Source: Arthrobacter pascens (GTDB taxonomy: Bacteria > Actinomycetota > Actinomycetes > Actinomycetales > Micrococcaceae). Taken from it: a DNA stretch of 64,000 bases. The notes beneath the pieces are model-generated. The model saw only the letters and a list, made by a program, of their open reading frames with translations. It did no database searches and had not been told where the DNA came from. The DNA lies in NCBI RefSeq assembly GCF_017052465.1, contig NZ_JAFHKT010000151.1, forward strand, positions 372,001 to 436,000, given 5' to 3'. Below are positions 41,534 through 50,217 of the stretch, piece after piece. The first letter of the stretch is position 1, and each line of letters begins with the position of its first letter. The position numbers and the translations under genes were made by a program.

Positions 41534-43042
41534 ATGAGGGGCACCACGGGCATGGCAACCAGCCGCGAAAGGCTCACAGGGCAGTTTCAGGCGCTGGTCC
41601 GGGCGTGGCCCACCCTGCTCCTCACGGTGCTTCTTGCCGCACTTGCCCTTCCTGCCGGGATGCTGGTCGCGCCGGGCCTGACCGGGACGGCCCAGTCGGC
41701 GCCGGGACCCGTGCAGACCCCCGCATGGCAGCTCGTGCCGGAACGGTTGTCCGTTCCCCAGGGCATCGGCCCATTGAGCACGACGGCGCCCGTTCCCGCA
41801 CCTGCCGAGGTGGCCGCCCGGCTGGACCCGGTTCTCAGGACCGACGGCGGCGGCACCTTTACCGGGGTTGTCCAGGACGCCGCCACCGGCAAAGTGCTGT
41901 TCGACCGGGACGGCGCGGCCAACAGGGTCCCCGCCTCGAACATGAAGCTGCTGACGGCCGCCGCGGCGCTGCGGGCGATCGGTCCGGACGCGCGCTTCAC
42001 CACCAAAGCTGTTGCGGGACCGGCAACCGGGCCGGCAGGCGCCACGTCGCGGACCGTGGTGCTGGTGGGCGGCGGGGACGTCCTCCTTGGCCCGGGCGAA
42101 TCTGCAGAGGACAAGGTTCTCGGCCATGCCGGGCTTGCCACGCTTGCCAAACAGACTGCGGAATCGCTGCGCAAGGACGGCTTCGCCGGACCGGTGGAGG
42201 TGCTCGTGGACGACTCCCTGTTCACCGGCCCTTCCCTCAGCCCGGCGTGGAGTCCGGATGACGTCGCCGCAGGGGAGGTGGCTCCGCTGTTCCCGCTGGC
42301 GTTGAATGCGGCGCGCTTCGACCCCGCCGTCACCACCGGGCCCCGGCCGCAGGACTCGGCCATCTCCGCGGGGGAGGCGTTCGCTGCCCAGCTCAAAGCG
42401 GCCGGTGCCGCCGCGGGCCTCAAGGTGGCCACCGGCGTCGGACGCGTGGAAGGGAAGCCGGCGGCGGACGCCGCGGTGCTGGGCCGGGTGGAATCGGCAA
42501 CAGTCAGCCAGCAGGTGGACCTGATGCTCCAGACCTCGGACAACTACCTCGCCGAAACACTGGGGCGGATGGCCGCGGTGGCCGCCGGGGGACCCGCAAG
42601 CAACGAGGGCGCCACTGCCGCCGTGCTCCAGCAGCTCACGGACCTGGGCATCCCCACCGGCGGCATGACGGTGGCGGACGTTTCCGGGCTGGCCCTCGCG
42701 AACCAGGTTTCCGCCCGCCAGTTTGCCGAAGTGGTCCGTGCCATCACCTCCGGGCCTGACGCCCGGCTGCGGGCCGCGCTGGGCGGATTCCCCGTGGCCG
42801 GCCTCACGGGGACATTGGACGACAGGTACATCGACGACTCCAGTGCGGAGGGTGCGGGGCTGGTCCGCGCCAAAACCGGCACCCTGAATAGCGTCATCGC
42901 GCTGAGCGGCTATGTGGTGGATGCCGACGGAAGGCTGCTGGTGTTCTCCTTCATCGGCAATGAACTGACACCCGGGGCGGCGGGCAACAAGCCGGCGCTG
43001 GACGCCTCGGCCACTGTGCTCGCGGCCTGCGGCTGCAGCTAG
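41534..43042 (+). CDS. dacB: D-alanyl-D-alanine carboxypeptidase/endopeptidase (PBP4 family)
   Basis: About 502 residues, exported. A signal or anchor helix (TLLLTVLLAALALPAGMLV, near residue 30) is followed by a penicillin-binding fold with all three active-site motifs: SNMK (PASNMKLLT, near residue 140), SDN (TSDNYLAE), and KTG (VRAKTGTLNS). It trims peptidoglycan D-Ala-D-Ala peptides outside the membrane. The start could be ATG 41534 or ATG 41552; GAGG upstream favours the former slightly. It heads a plus-strand series leading to the DUF2342 protease and tilS, as in many actinobacteria. Confidence 0.93.
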   Translation: MRGTTGMATSRERLTGQFQALVRAWPTLLLTVLLAALALPAGMLVAPGLTGTAQSAPGPVQTPAWQLVPERLSVPQGIGPLSTTAPVPAPAEVAARLDPVLRTDGGGTFTGVVQDAATGKVLFDRDGAANRVPASNMKLLTAAAALRAIGPDARFTTKAVAGPATGPAGATSRTVVLVGGGDVLLGPGESAEDKVLGHAGLATLAKQTAESLRKDGFAGPVEVLVDDSLFTGPSLSPAWSPDDVAAGEVAPLFPLALNAARFDPAVTTGPRPQDSAISAGEAFAAQLKAAGAAAGLKVATGVGRVEGKPAADAAVLGRVESATVSQQVDLMLQTSDNYLAETLGRMAAVAAGGPASNEGATAAVLQQLTDLGIPTGGMTVADVSGLALANQVSARQFAEVVRAITSGPDARLRAALGGFPVAGLTGTLDDRYIDDSSAEGAGLVRAKTGTLNSVIALSGYVVDADGRLLVFSFIGNELTPGAAGNKPALDASATVLAACGCS

Positions 43043-43133
43043 GCCCGGTATCAAGGGGCGTGCGCCGACGGGGAGCCCGCTGCTGTTCGCCAGTCGGCGA
43101 ACTTAAGGCGCAGAGCCGGAAGCGTGTGGTGTG

Positions 43134-44303
43134 ATGGAGCGTATGGAGTCAACAGCAGGCCAGACAGGGGCCGAAGGCCAGACCGCAGCCCAGACCTCAG
43201 CCCAGACCGCAGAACCGGCCCAGACCCTGATCAACTGGGAGCTGGCCGCGTCGGCTGCCGCCCGCCTGGCTCCCGCCGGCCCGCCCCTCAGCGCCCGGGA
43301 GATCGGCGAAGCCGTCGACCAGCTGCGCTGGGCCGCCGACGCGTCGGTTGCCCACGTGCATCACATCACCGGCCTGGACGCCGCACGGGATCTCCGGGAT
43401 TCCTCGGTCCTCGTCGTTGACCGGGCGTCCTGGGCCAGGGCGAACACCCAGAGCTTCGCCGTCATGCTCAAGCCCGCCATCGAACGGATGCTGGAGAACC
43501 GCAAGGGCACCATCAGTCCCGGGGCCGCCAGCGTCAGCGGCGCCATCACCGGCAGCCAGCTTGGCGCGGTGCTGGCGTTCCTTTCCAGCAAGGTCCTGGG
43601 CCAGTACGACCCCTTCGCCGCCCTTGCCGAAGGTTCCACTGCGCCGTCGGGCGGCCGGTTGCTGCTCGTTGCGCCGAACATCATTGCCGTGGAGCGGGAG
43701 CTCAACGTGACGCCGGAGGACTTCCGGCTCTGGGTCTGCCTGCACGAACAGACGCACCGCGTGCAGTTTGCGGCGGCGCCCTGGCTGCGGCACCACATGC
43801 TCAACGAAATCGACAACCTCAGCAGCCATCTCCTCGGCAACGTCGACTCGCTGATGGAGCGGGCGACCGCGGCCGCCCGCTCCCTGAAGGACCGCACGGT
43901 GTCCGGCGACACCCCCGGCAGGGGCGCCATCCTCGATCTCCTGCAGAAACCCGAGGAAAAAGCTGCGCTGTCCCACCTCACCGCCGTGATGAGCCTGCTC
44001 GAAGGGCACGCCAACGTGGTGATGGATGCGGTGGACGCCAGCATCGTTCCTTCCGTGAAGACCATCCGGCAGCGGTTCAATGACCGGGGCAAGGACCGCG
44101 GCGTGATCGAAAAGTTCATCCGCAACCTGCTGGGCCTGGATGCCAAGATGCGCCAGTACAGCGACGGGGCCAAGTTCGTCCGCGCCGTGGTGGAAGTTGC
44201 CGGGATGGAAGGCTTCAACCGCGTTTGGGACGCAGCCGGGAACCTCCCCACCGAGCCGGAAATCCACGACGCGAAGATCTGGCTCGACAGGATGGGGCTC
44301 TAA
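43134..44303 (+). CDS. Zinc-dependent metalloprotease-like protein (DUF2342)
   Basis: About 389 residues. It has a disordered Gln/Thr/Ala-rich N-terminus, then a conserved actinobacterial domain with the zinc motif HEQTHRVQF near residue 205 and a downstream EGHANVVMDAVD segment that can supply the third ligand. The family was once described as associated with F420 biosynthesis and is usually located next to tilS, as here (5 bp gap). Peptidase activity is predicted from the HExxH motif only. ATG at 43134 is chosen; ATG 43143 is possible. Confidence 0.88.
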   Translation: MERMESTAGQTGAEGQTAAQTSAQTAEPAQTLINWELAASAAARLAPAGPPLSAREIGEAVDQLRWAADASVAHVHHITGLDAARDLRDSSVLVVDRASWARANTQSFAVMLKPAIERMLENRKGTISPGAASVSGAITGSQLGAVLAFLSSKVLGQYDPFAALAEGSTAPSGGRLLLVAPNIIAVERELNVTPEDFRLWVCLHEQTHRVQFAAAPWLRHHMLNEIDNLSSHLLGNVDSLMERATAAARSLKDRTVSGDTPGRGAILDLLQKPEEKAALSHLTAVMSLLEGHANVVMDAVDASIVPSVKTIRQRFNDRGKDRGVIEKFIRNLLGLDAKMRQYSDGAKFVRAVVEVAGMEGFNRVWDAAGNLPTEPEIHDAKIWLDRMGL

Positions 44304-44308
44304 TTTCC

Positions 44309-45475
44309 GTGCAGGACGTTTCCGGCGGACCGGCCCCCGCCCCCGGCGGAGAGCCACACCCGGGCGGAGAGCCGCTCAAAAGCGGACGACGGCGGCCCGG
44401 CCGCCTGGCGCCGGTGGTTGGCACCGCGCGGAAAATGCTGCAGGACGCCCTGGCCCAGGCAGGCTACCCGGACAGGATCCTCGTGGCCTGCAGCGGCGGG
44501 CCCGATTCGCTGGCGCTGGCTGCCGTGGCTGCCTACTTCGCGCGCCGTGGCCATGTTGACGGGCATCCGGTGGCCGTGGGTGCGGTGGTGGTGGACCACC
44601 AGCTGCAGCCGGGATCCGCGGACGTGGCAGCCCGCACCGCCGAAACACTCAAGGAACTCGGTCTCAACCCTGTACTCGTGCGCGCGGTGGACGTTGCCGC
44701 CAGTGGATTCGGACCGGAAGCGGCGGCCCGGGACGCGAGGCACGCGGCGCTGGACGAGGCCGCGGCGGAATGGGACGCGGATGCGGTGCTCCTTGGGCAC
44801 ACCCTCGACGACCAGGCCGAGCAGGTACTGCTGGGCCTGGCCCGCGGTTCCGGGACCAGGTCCCTGGCGGGCATGAGGCCAGCGCGCGGGAAGCTGCTGC
44901 GGCCCTTCCTCGGGCTGCGCAGGGCGGACACTCTGGAAATCTGCCGGGCAGAGGAACTCGATCCCTGGCACGACCCCACCAACGCGGACCCCTCCTTTGC
45001 ACGCTCGCGGACCCGGGTTGAGGTGCTGCCCCTGCTTGAGGAAAAGCTCGGCCCGGGAGTCGCGGAATCCCTGGCCCGGACCGCCGCCATTCTCCAGCTG
45101 GACGCGGACTATCTGGAGGAGGTGGCCAACAGCACGTTCAGTGCGCTCGCAGAGCGGTCCGGCCGGGACGTCAGCCTGTCGGAGGAAGCCCTGAACGGAC
45201 TGTCACCGGCCATCAGGTTCCGGGTGATCGCCAAGGCAGCGGCCGACGTCGGCGGCCAGCAGCCCAGCTACCAGCGGCTCCTCGCGGCCGAAGCCCTGCT
45301 GCGGCGGAAGGGCTCCGCGGGCCCGGTGGAACTACCCGGCGGAGTGAGCGTCTACCGCCTGTCGCTGGCGCAGTTGCTGGCGGACGGGGCGGGCACCGAA
45401 GGGGCCGGGGTTCCCCGAGGGGGCGCCCGCTGTGGGAAGCTAGTATTCCGGCTTCATAAACCGACCCGTTCATAG
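44309..45475 (+). CDS. tilS: tRNA(Ile)-lysidine synthetase
   Basis: 388-residue ATP-dependent enzyme that converts C34 of tRNA-Ile(CAU) to lysidine so that AUA is read as Ile. The P-loop motif SGGPDSLAL is near residue 62, with VVDHQLQPGS, LLGHTLDDQAEQVLLGLARGSGTRSLAGM in parts and a C-terminal TilS domain. The first 40 residues are Pro/Gly-rich and probably unstructured. GTG at 44309 follows the DUF2342 stop by 5 bp. TAGTAT near 45452 inside its 3' end could be the -10 of an hpt promoter. Confidence 0.95.
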   Translation: MQDVSGGPAPAPGGEPHPGGEPLKSGRRRPGRLAPVVGTARKMLQDALAQAGYPDRILVACSGGPDSLALAAVAAYFARRGHVDGHPVAVGAVVVDHQLQPGSADVAARTAETLKELGLNPVLVRAVDVAASGFGPEAAARDARHAALDEAAAEWDADAVLLGHTLDDQAEQVLLGLARGSGTRSLAGMRPARGKLLRPFLGLRRADTLEICRAEELDPWHDPTNADPSFARSRTRVEVLPLLEEKLGPGVAESLARTAAILQLDADYLEEVANSTFSALAERSGRDVSLSEEALNGLSPAIRFRVIAKAAADVGGQQPSYQRLLAAEALLRRKGSAGPVELPGGVSVYRLSLAQLLADGAGTEGAGVPRGGARCGKLVFRLHKPTRS

Positions 45476-45518
45476 CCGCACCAGCATCTCGGCACCCGCA
45501 TCTACACAGGAGCATTTG

Positions 45519-46070
45519 GTGGATTCATCCGACGTCCAGGCAGACCTCAAGCACGTTCTCTACACCAAGGAACAGATCCAGCAGCGCATCACTGAACTCG
45601 CGGCGGAGATCGACAAGGACTATGAAGGCCGCGAACTCCTCATCGTCGGCGTGCTGAAGGGCGCGGTCATGGTCATGGCCGACCTCGCGCGTGCCCTCCA
45701 CAGCCACGTGTCCATGGACTGGATGGCCGTTTCCTCGTACGGCTCCGGCACACAGTCCTCCGGCGTGGTCCGCATCCTCAAGGACCTCGACACCGACCTC
45801 ATGGGCAAGGACGTGCTCATCGTGGAAGACATCATCGATTCCGGGCTCACCCTCTCCTGGCTCAAGACCAACCTTGAGTCCCGCGGCACCGCGTCCGTCG
45901 AAGTCTGCACGGCATTCCGCAAGCCGACGGCGGCCAAGGTGGAGATCGACGTCAAATACGTCGGCTACGACATCCCCAACGAGTTCGTGGTGGGCTATGG
46001 CCTGGACTACGCCGAAAAGTACCGCAACCTGGACTTCGTGGGCACCCTGGCACCGCACGTCTACGAGTAA
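45519..46070 (+). CDS. hpt: Hypoxanthine phosphoribosyltransferase
   Basis: 183-residue purine salvage enzyme making IMP or GMP from hypoxanthine or guanine and PRPP. The PRPP-binding motif is VLIVEDIIDSGLTL near residue 105, with LLIVGVLKGAVMVMADLARAL earlier and SSYGSGTQSSG as the flexible loop. GTG at 45519 follows AGGAG by 6 nt; a TTG one codon earlier is less likely. The order tilS-hpt-ftsH is widely conserved; here ftsH is displaced 1.4 kb by an inserted gene and repeats. Confidence 0.97.
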   Translation: MDSSDVQADLKHVLYTKEQIQQRITELAAEIDKDYEGRELLIVGVLKGAVMVMADLARALHSHVSMDWMAVSSYGSGTQSSGVVRILKDLDTDLMGKDVLIVEDIIDSGLTLSWLKTNLESRGTASVEVCTAFRKPTAAKVEIDVKYVGYDIPNEFVVGYGLDYAEKYRNLDFVGTLAPHVYE

Positions 46071-46094
46071 GCTCTGCAATTCGCCGGGGCTCTG

Positions 46095-46198
46095 CATTTC
46101 TGCACCGCTTCGGTGACCGCGCCGCCGTCGAACCCTCTGTGTGAGGGCCCGCCGGCGGCGCGACTGCTTTAGGGCGGGGTTAAAGACGAGCAAAAATG
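46095..46198. repeat. Dispersed inverted-repeat element, copy B
   Basis: CATTTCTGCACCGCTT starts at 46095 and a diverged inverted partner ends with CAAAAATG at 46191-46198. An inner perfect 9-bp stem GCGCCGCCG (46119-46127) pairs with 46153-46161. It is the most degenerate of three related copies. It separates hpt from the convergent DUF559 gene and may terminate both transcripts. Confidence 0.65.
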
Positions 46199-46262
46199 TG
46201 GCGCCGGGGCCGACGCGTGGGCGGTGCCAGGCAGTCTGCGCCGCGCAAGAGGGCGCGCGGCG

Positions 46263-47096
46263 TCAGCGGGTTGACCGCGGGGGAGTGGCCAGAGTCAGCC
46301 GGATCTGTTCCAGCATCTGCTCGGGGCGGTGCAGCACGTCCTCGTAAAGGTATCGCAGCACCCGGTAGCCGGCTGCTGCGCCAACATTGTTCCGCCGGAT
46401 GTCCTTCTTGAACTGGGCCTTGTTGAAGTGGAAGCCCACCCCGTCAATCTCAACAATCAGGCATCCGTTGATCAGGAAGTCCACGTAGCCGATGCCCTCA
46501 AGGAATACCTGCGTCCGGACCTCGAATCCGTGGCGTCGAAAGAGGACGCGGGCCACCGTTTCCAGCAGCGAATCCGCACCGCGCTCGGCAAGATTCAGAA
46601 CAGCCCGAGCGCGGCCGTTCCGGTTGCCGGGCAGCAGCCGCCGCAGGAAATCGGGATCGGTCTCGCCGCGATTGTAGGCACATTCGACCATAACGAGGGC
46701 TTCCAGTTCGGGGAGGCACTGGAGTGCATGGACCAGGACGTCCCTCAACGGAAGCACCGGAGGCAGCAGCGTCGAGATATTTCCGTTGAACCGATGGGCC
46801 ACGACTTGGGAGGGAAGGCGCCGGTGGTTGGCCGCCAGGTGTGGCCGGCCAGGATCCCTCAGCGTCCAGAGCGAATAGTGGCCCGCCGCCGACACGCAGG
46901 TAACGGCTGCGTTGACTTCGTAGGCGCGCACGAAGTCATCGCTGGCTCCGGGCGAGCGGTAGACACCGTGCCGGGGTTTCAGCACCTGCCCTGAGTTCAC
47001 TGCCTGGCCTATTTGGCTCCGGGTGAAGCCAGCACTCCGGAGGTGCGCCAGCCTGGCCACGCCGCCCTGCCGGGTGAGGAAATCCGAAGGCTGCAT
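46263..47096 (-). CDS. AbiEi-like / DUF559 (Vsr-like nuclease) protein
   Basis: 277 residues. The N-terminal region (ARLAHLRSAGFTRSQIGQAVNSGQVLKPRHGVYRSP in parts, residues 13-48) is the winged-helix/AbiEi_4-like module common in type IV antitoxin-related proteins. The C-terminal region (LLETVARVLFRRHGFEVRTQVFL, then VDFLINGCLIVEIDGVGFHF and YRVLRYLYEDVL) is DUF559, a Vsr/restriction-like endonuclease fold with D-x(n)-E-x-D catalytic candidates. ATG at 47096 starts the recognised homology; the frame is open to 47360. It is inserted on the opposite strand between hpt and ftsH, flanked by repeat copies B and C. No cognate toxin or methylase is nearby. Confidence 0.8.
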   Translation of the reverse strand: MQPSDFLTRQGGVARLAHLRSAGFTRSQIGQAVNSGQVLKPRHGVYRSPGASDDFVRAYEVNAAVTCVSAAGHYSLWTLRDPGRPHLAANHRRLPSQVVAHRFNGNISTLLPPVLPLRDVLVHALQCLPELEALVMVECAYNRGETDPDFLRRLLPGNRNGRARAVLNLAERGADSLLETVARVLFRRHGFEVRTQVFLEGIGYVDFLINGCLIVEIDGVGFHFNKAQFKKDIRRNNVGAAAGYRVLRYLYEDVLHRPEQMLEQIRLTLATPPRSTR

Positions 47097-47204
47097 AGCG
47101 TCCAGCGTGCCCGGCCGCACGGCCAACCCGGAACATGGACAGCACGCTATGTGGAGAACCTGCCGGGCAACGTGCGTGGCGGCAGCCAGGCGGCAGCCGT
47201 GACG

Positions 47205-47298
47205 CATTTCTGCACCACTTTGGCGGACCGCGGATAGGACGGACTCAGGGGTTACGCAGGAGCCGGATCTGGCGCGGCGCCAAAGTGGTGCAAAAATG
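47205..47298. repeat. Dispersed inverted-repeat element, copy C
   Basis: A 21-bp inverted repeat with a single mismatch (47205-47225 against 47278-47298; left arm begins CATTTCTGCACCACTTT) encloses 52 bp. The first 17 bases of the left arm are identical to those of copy A at 26424. It lies between the DUF559 gene and ftsH, divergent, and is the best-preserved of the three copies. Confidence 0.85.
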
Positions 47299-47491
47299 AC
47301 TTGGCGGCACCGGGCGGCTCCGGTAACAGCGGGCTCGAGGCCCCCGGAGACTACGCCCATAGGGAACTTTTGCTGTACACCGTGCGTGAATTAGGGCGGC
47401 GGTGTAATGCTAGAAGCTGAAGCAGCACCACACGCGCGCAGACCACGCGCCGTGCAGCACTACCAGGAGGGACGGGGCCAGCCCCGAACAG
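47299..47491 (+). promoter_or_regulatory. ftsH upstream region
   Basis: This stretch after repeat copy C holds no gene and must carry the ftsH promoter. TTGCTG near 47368 and TAATGC near 47405 are weak -35 and -10 candidates, but their spacing is too long to pair. GGAGGGACGG lies about 20 nt before the start codon, further away than usual. The exact start of transcription cannot be read. Confidence 0.4.
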
Positions 47492-49558
47492 ATGAAAGCT
47501 AAGAGTTTCTTCAAGGGCCCGGGCATCTGGATCATCGTTGTTGTCGGTATGCTCCTGCTGGCTTTTGCAACGTTGGCTCCGGGCGGTGCGACGCGGATCG
47601 ACACCCAGCCGGGCCTCGAGCTGCTTGCCGAGAGCGGCAAGGTTGAACAGGCAAAGATCTTCGACGGCGAGAACCGTGTGGATTTGGTCCTGAAGGACAA
47701 CCTGGTCATCGACGGGCAGGACAAGGGCAAAAACGTCCAGTTCTTCTTCGTCAACGACCGCGGGCCGGACGTGGTCAAGGCCGTCACCGACTCCAACCCC
47801 TCCAAGGGATACACGGACCAGCCCGTGGAGAGCAACTGGCTCTCCGGGCTGTTCTCCCTGCTGATCCCCGTGCTGCTGCTCGGTGTCCTGTTCTGGTTCC
47901 TGCTGTCCCGGATGCAGGGCGGCGGGTCCAAGGTCATGCAGTTCGGCAAGTCCAAGGCCAAGATGGTCAACAAGGACATGCCGCAGGTGACCTTCGCGGA
48001 CGTTGCCGGCGCCGATGAAGCCGTCGAAGAGCTTCAGGAAATCAAGGAATTCCTGGCCGAGCCGGCCAAGTTCCAGGCTGTGGGCGCCAAGATCCCCAAG
48101 GGTGTGCTGCTGTACGGCCCTCCGGGCACCGGCAAGACCCTGCTGGCCCGCGCCGTCGCGGGCGAGGCCGGTGTGCCGTTCTTCTCGATCTCGGGTTCGG
48201 ACTTCGTCGAAATGTTCGTCGGTGTGGGCGCCTCCCGTGTCCGCGACCTCTTCGAACAGGCCAAGTCCAACTCGCCCGCCATCATCTTCGTCGACGAGAT
48301 CGACGCCGTAGGCCGCCACCGCGGTGCCGGCATCGGCGGCGGCAACGACGAACGCGAGCAGACCCTCAACCAGCTGCTCGTCGAAATGGACGGCTTCGAC
48401 GTCAAGACCAACGTCATCCTGATCGCCGCCACCAACCGGCCCGACGTCCTTGACCCGGCGCTGCTGCGCCCCGGCCGTTTCGACCGGCAAATTTCGGTCG
48501 AAGCCCCCGACCTCGTAGGCCGCGACCAGATCCTCCACGTGCACGCCAAGGGCAAGCCGATCGCGCAGGGCGTGGACCTCAAGGCCGTTGCCAAGAAGAC
48601 CCCGGGCTACACCGGCGCAGACCTTGCCAACGTGCTCAACGAGGCCGCGCTGCTGACCGCCCGCTCCAACGCCAACCTGATCGATGACCGCGCCCTGGAC
48701 GAGGCCATTGACCGTGTCATGGCCGGCCCGCAGAAGCGCAGCCGCGTCATGAAGGAACACGAGCGCAAGATCACGGCCTACCACGAAGGCGGCCACGCCC
48801 TGGTGGCGGCAGCACTGCGCAACTCGGCGCCGGTCACCAAGATCACCATCCTGCCCCGCGGCCGCGCCCTCGGCTACACCATGGTGGTCCCGGAAAACGA
48901 CAAGTACTCCGTCACCCGCAACGAGCTCCTCGACCAGATGGCCTACGCCATGGGCGGCCGCGTCGCCGAAGAGATCGTCTTCCACGATCCCTCCACCGGC
49001 GCCTCGAACGACATCGAAAAAGCCACCGCCACGGCCCGCCAGATGGTCACGCAGTACGGCATGAGCGAACGCGTCGGCGCGGTTCGCCTGGGCCAGGGCG
49101 GCGGCGAGCCGTTCCTCGGCCGCGACGCCAGCCACGAGCGCAACTACTCGGACCAGATCGCCTACATCGTCGATGAGGAGGTCCGCCGCCTCATCGACCA
49201 GGCCCACGACGAGGCCTACGCCATTCTCACCGAGAACCGCGATGTCCTGGACCGTCTGGCCCTGGAACTGCTGGAACGGGAAACCCTGAACCAGGCCGAG
49301 ATCGCCGACGTCTTCCGCGACATCCGCAAGCGCGACTTCCGCGAAGTGTGGCTGTCCAAGGAAACCCGTCCCGTCCAGAAGGCCGGCCCGGTGGAGTCGC
49401 GGCTGGAGAAGGCCGAACGCGAGGCCCAGGAAGAAGCCAAGGAGGCCCGGCTGGAGGAGCCGCTGGACGCCCTGCCGCCGCATCCGCAGGGTGTTCCCGA
49501 GGATGCCACCTTCCAGGGCGGAGTCACGGAAGCGGGCCCGGACGGCCACCACGGCTAA
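47492..49558 (+). CDS. ftsH: ATP-dependent zinc metalloprotease FtsH
   Basis: 688-residue membrane AAA+ protease that extracts and degrades misfolded or short-lived membrane proteins. Transmembrane helices are at residues about 11-30 and 124-145, with an extracytoplasmic domain between. The AAA domain has Walker A GPPGTGKT (from residue 209), Walker B IIFVDEID, and the SRH region NRPDVLDPALLRPGRFDRQ in parts. The zinc site is HEGGH (431-435), the actinobacterial variant of HEAGH. A charged Glu/Ala-rich tail of about 60 residues ends the protein. folE begins 10 bp later, so folate genes may be co-transcribed. Confidence 0.97.
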   Translation: MKAKSFFKGPGIWIIVVVGMLLLAFATLAPGGATRIDTQPGLELLAESGKVEQAKIFDGENRVDLVLKDNLVIDGQDKGKNVQFFFVNDRGPDVVKAVTDSNPSKGYTDQPVESNWLSGLFSLLIPVLLLGVLFWFLLSRMQGGGSKVMQFGKSKAKMVNKDMPQVTFADVAGADEAVEELQEIKEFLAEPAKFQAVGAKIPKGVLLYGPPGTGKTLLARAVAGEAGVPFFSISGSDFVEMFVGVGASRVRDLFEQAKSNSPAIIFVDEIDAVGRHRGAGIGGGNDEREQTLNQLLVEMDGFDVKTNVILIAATNRPDVLDPALLRPGRFDRQISVEAPDLVGRDQILHVHAKGKPIAQGVDLKAVAKKTPGYTGADLANVLNEAALLTARSNANLIDDRALDEAIDRVMAGPQKRSRVMKEHERKITAYHEGGHALVAAALRNSAPVTKITILPRGRALGYTMVVPENDKYSVTRNELLDQMAYAMGGRVAEEIVFHDPSTGASNDIEKATATARQMVTQYGMSERVGAVRLGQGGGEPFLGRDASHERNYSDQIAYIVDEEVRRLIDQAHDEAYAILTENRDVLDRLALELLERETLNQAEIADVFRDIRKRDFREVWLSKETRPVQKAGPVESRLEKAEREAQEEAKEARLEEPLDALPPHPQGVPEDATFQGGVTEAGPDGHHG

Positions 49559-49568
49559 GCTCTTTGCT

Positions 49569-50207
49569 GTGACTCACTTCGACGACGATGACTTTTCCGC
49601 CTCCGCCGACCACTCGGCGCACGGCGGATCCGGCAAGCACCACAAGGTGGACAGGCCACGGATTGAAGCGGCTGTGCGGGAAATCCTGCTGGCCATCGGG
49701 GAGGACCCGGACCGCGGCGGCCTGCAGGACACGCCCAAGCGTGTCGCCAAGGCCTACGCCGAGGTCTTCGCCGGCCTGCACCAGGATCCGGCCACCGTGC
49801 TGTCCACCACCTTCGACCTCGACCACGAGGAACTGGTGCTGGTGAAGGACATCCCGTTCTACTCAACGTGCGAGCACCACCTCGTGCCGTTCCACGGTGT
49901 GGCCCACGTAGGCTACATCCCGTCGCACGAGGGCAAGGTGACGGGCCTGAGCAAGCTGGCACGGCTGGTGGACATCTACGCCCGCCGTCCCCAGGTGCAG
50001 GAACGGCTCACCACGGAGATCGTCGAAGCGCTCGTCACATTCCTCAAGCCGCGCGGTGCCATTGTGGTGGTGGAATGCGAACACATGTGCATGTCCATGC
50101 GCGGCATCCGCAAGCCCGGGGCCAAAACCGTCACAAGCGCGGTCCGCGGGCAACTTCATGACCCGGCCACCCGTGCCGAAGCCATGAGCCTCATACTCGG
50201 AAGGTAA
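49569..50207 (+). CDS. folE: GTP cyclohydrolase I
   Basis: 212 residues. It converts GTP to 7,8-dihydroneopterin triphosphate, the first step of folate synthesis. Zinc and active-site motifs are YSTCEHHLVPFHG near residue 100, GLSKLARLVD and VECEHMCMSMRGIRKPGAKT in parts. The N-terminal 25 residues (HFDDDDFSASADHSAH) are acidic and variable. GTG at 49569 lacks a good ribosome-binding site and is probably coupled to ftsH translation. First of four consecutive folate genes. Confidence 0.97.
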   Translation: MTHFDDDDFSASADHSAHGGSGKHHKVDRPRIEAAVREILLAIGEDPDRGGLQDTPKRVAKAYAEVFAGLHQDPATVLSTTFDLDHEELVLVKDIPFYSTCEHHLVPFHGVAHVGYIPSHEGKVTGLSKLARLVDIYARRPQVQERLTTEIVEALVTFLKPRGAIVVVECEHMCMSMRGIRKPGAKTVTSAVRGQLHDPATRAEAMSLILGR

Positions 50208-50217
50208 ACAACAGACT

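Noticed and set aside
46263..47360. Longer form (365 residues) of the DUF559 protein
   Set aside because: The extra 88 residues run through repeat copy C and show no domain; homology begins at the ATG at 47096.
48782..48796. HEGGH rather than HEAGH zinc site in FtsH
   Set aside because: At first it looked like a defective active site, but the HEGGH variant is normal in actinobacterial FtsH.
47351..49552. 733-codon minus-strand open frame opposite ftsH
   Set aside because: ftsH on the plus strand has every family motif; the antisense reading is low-complexity His/Asp/Gly-rich, typical of a GC-rich shadow frame.
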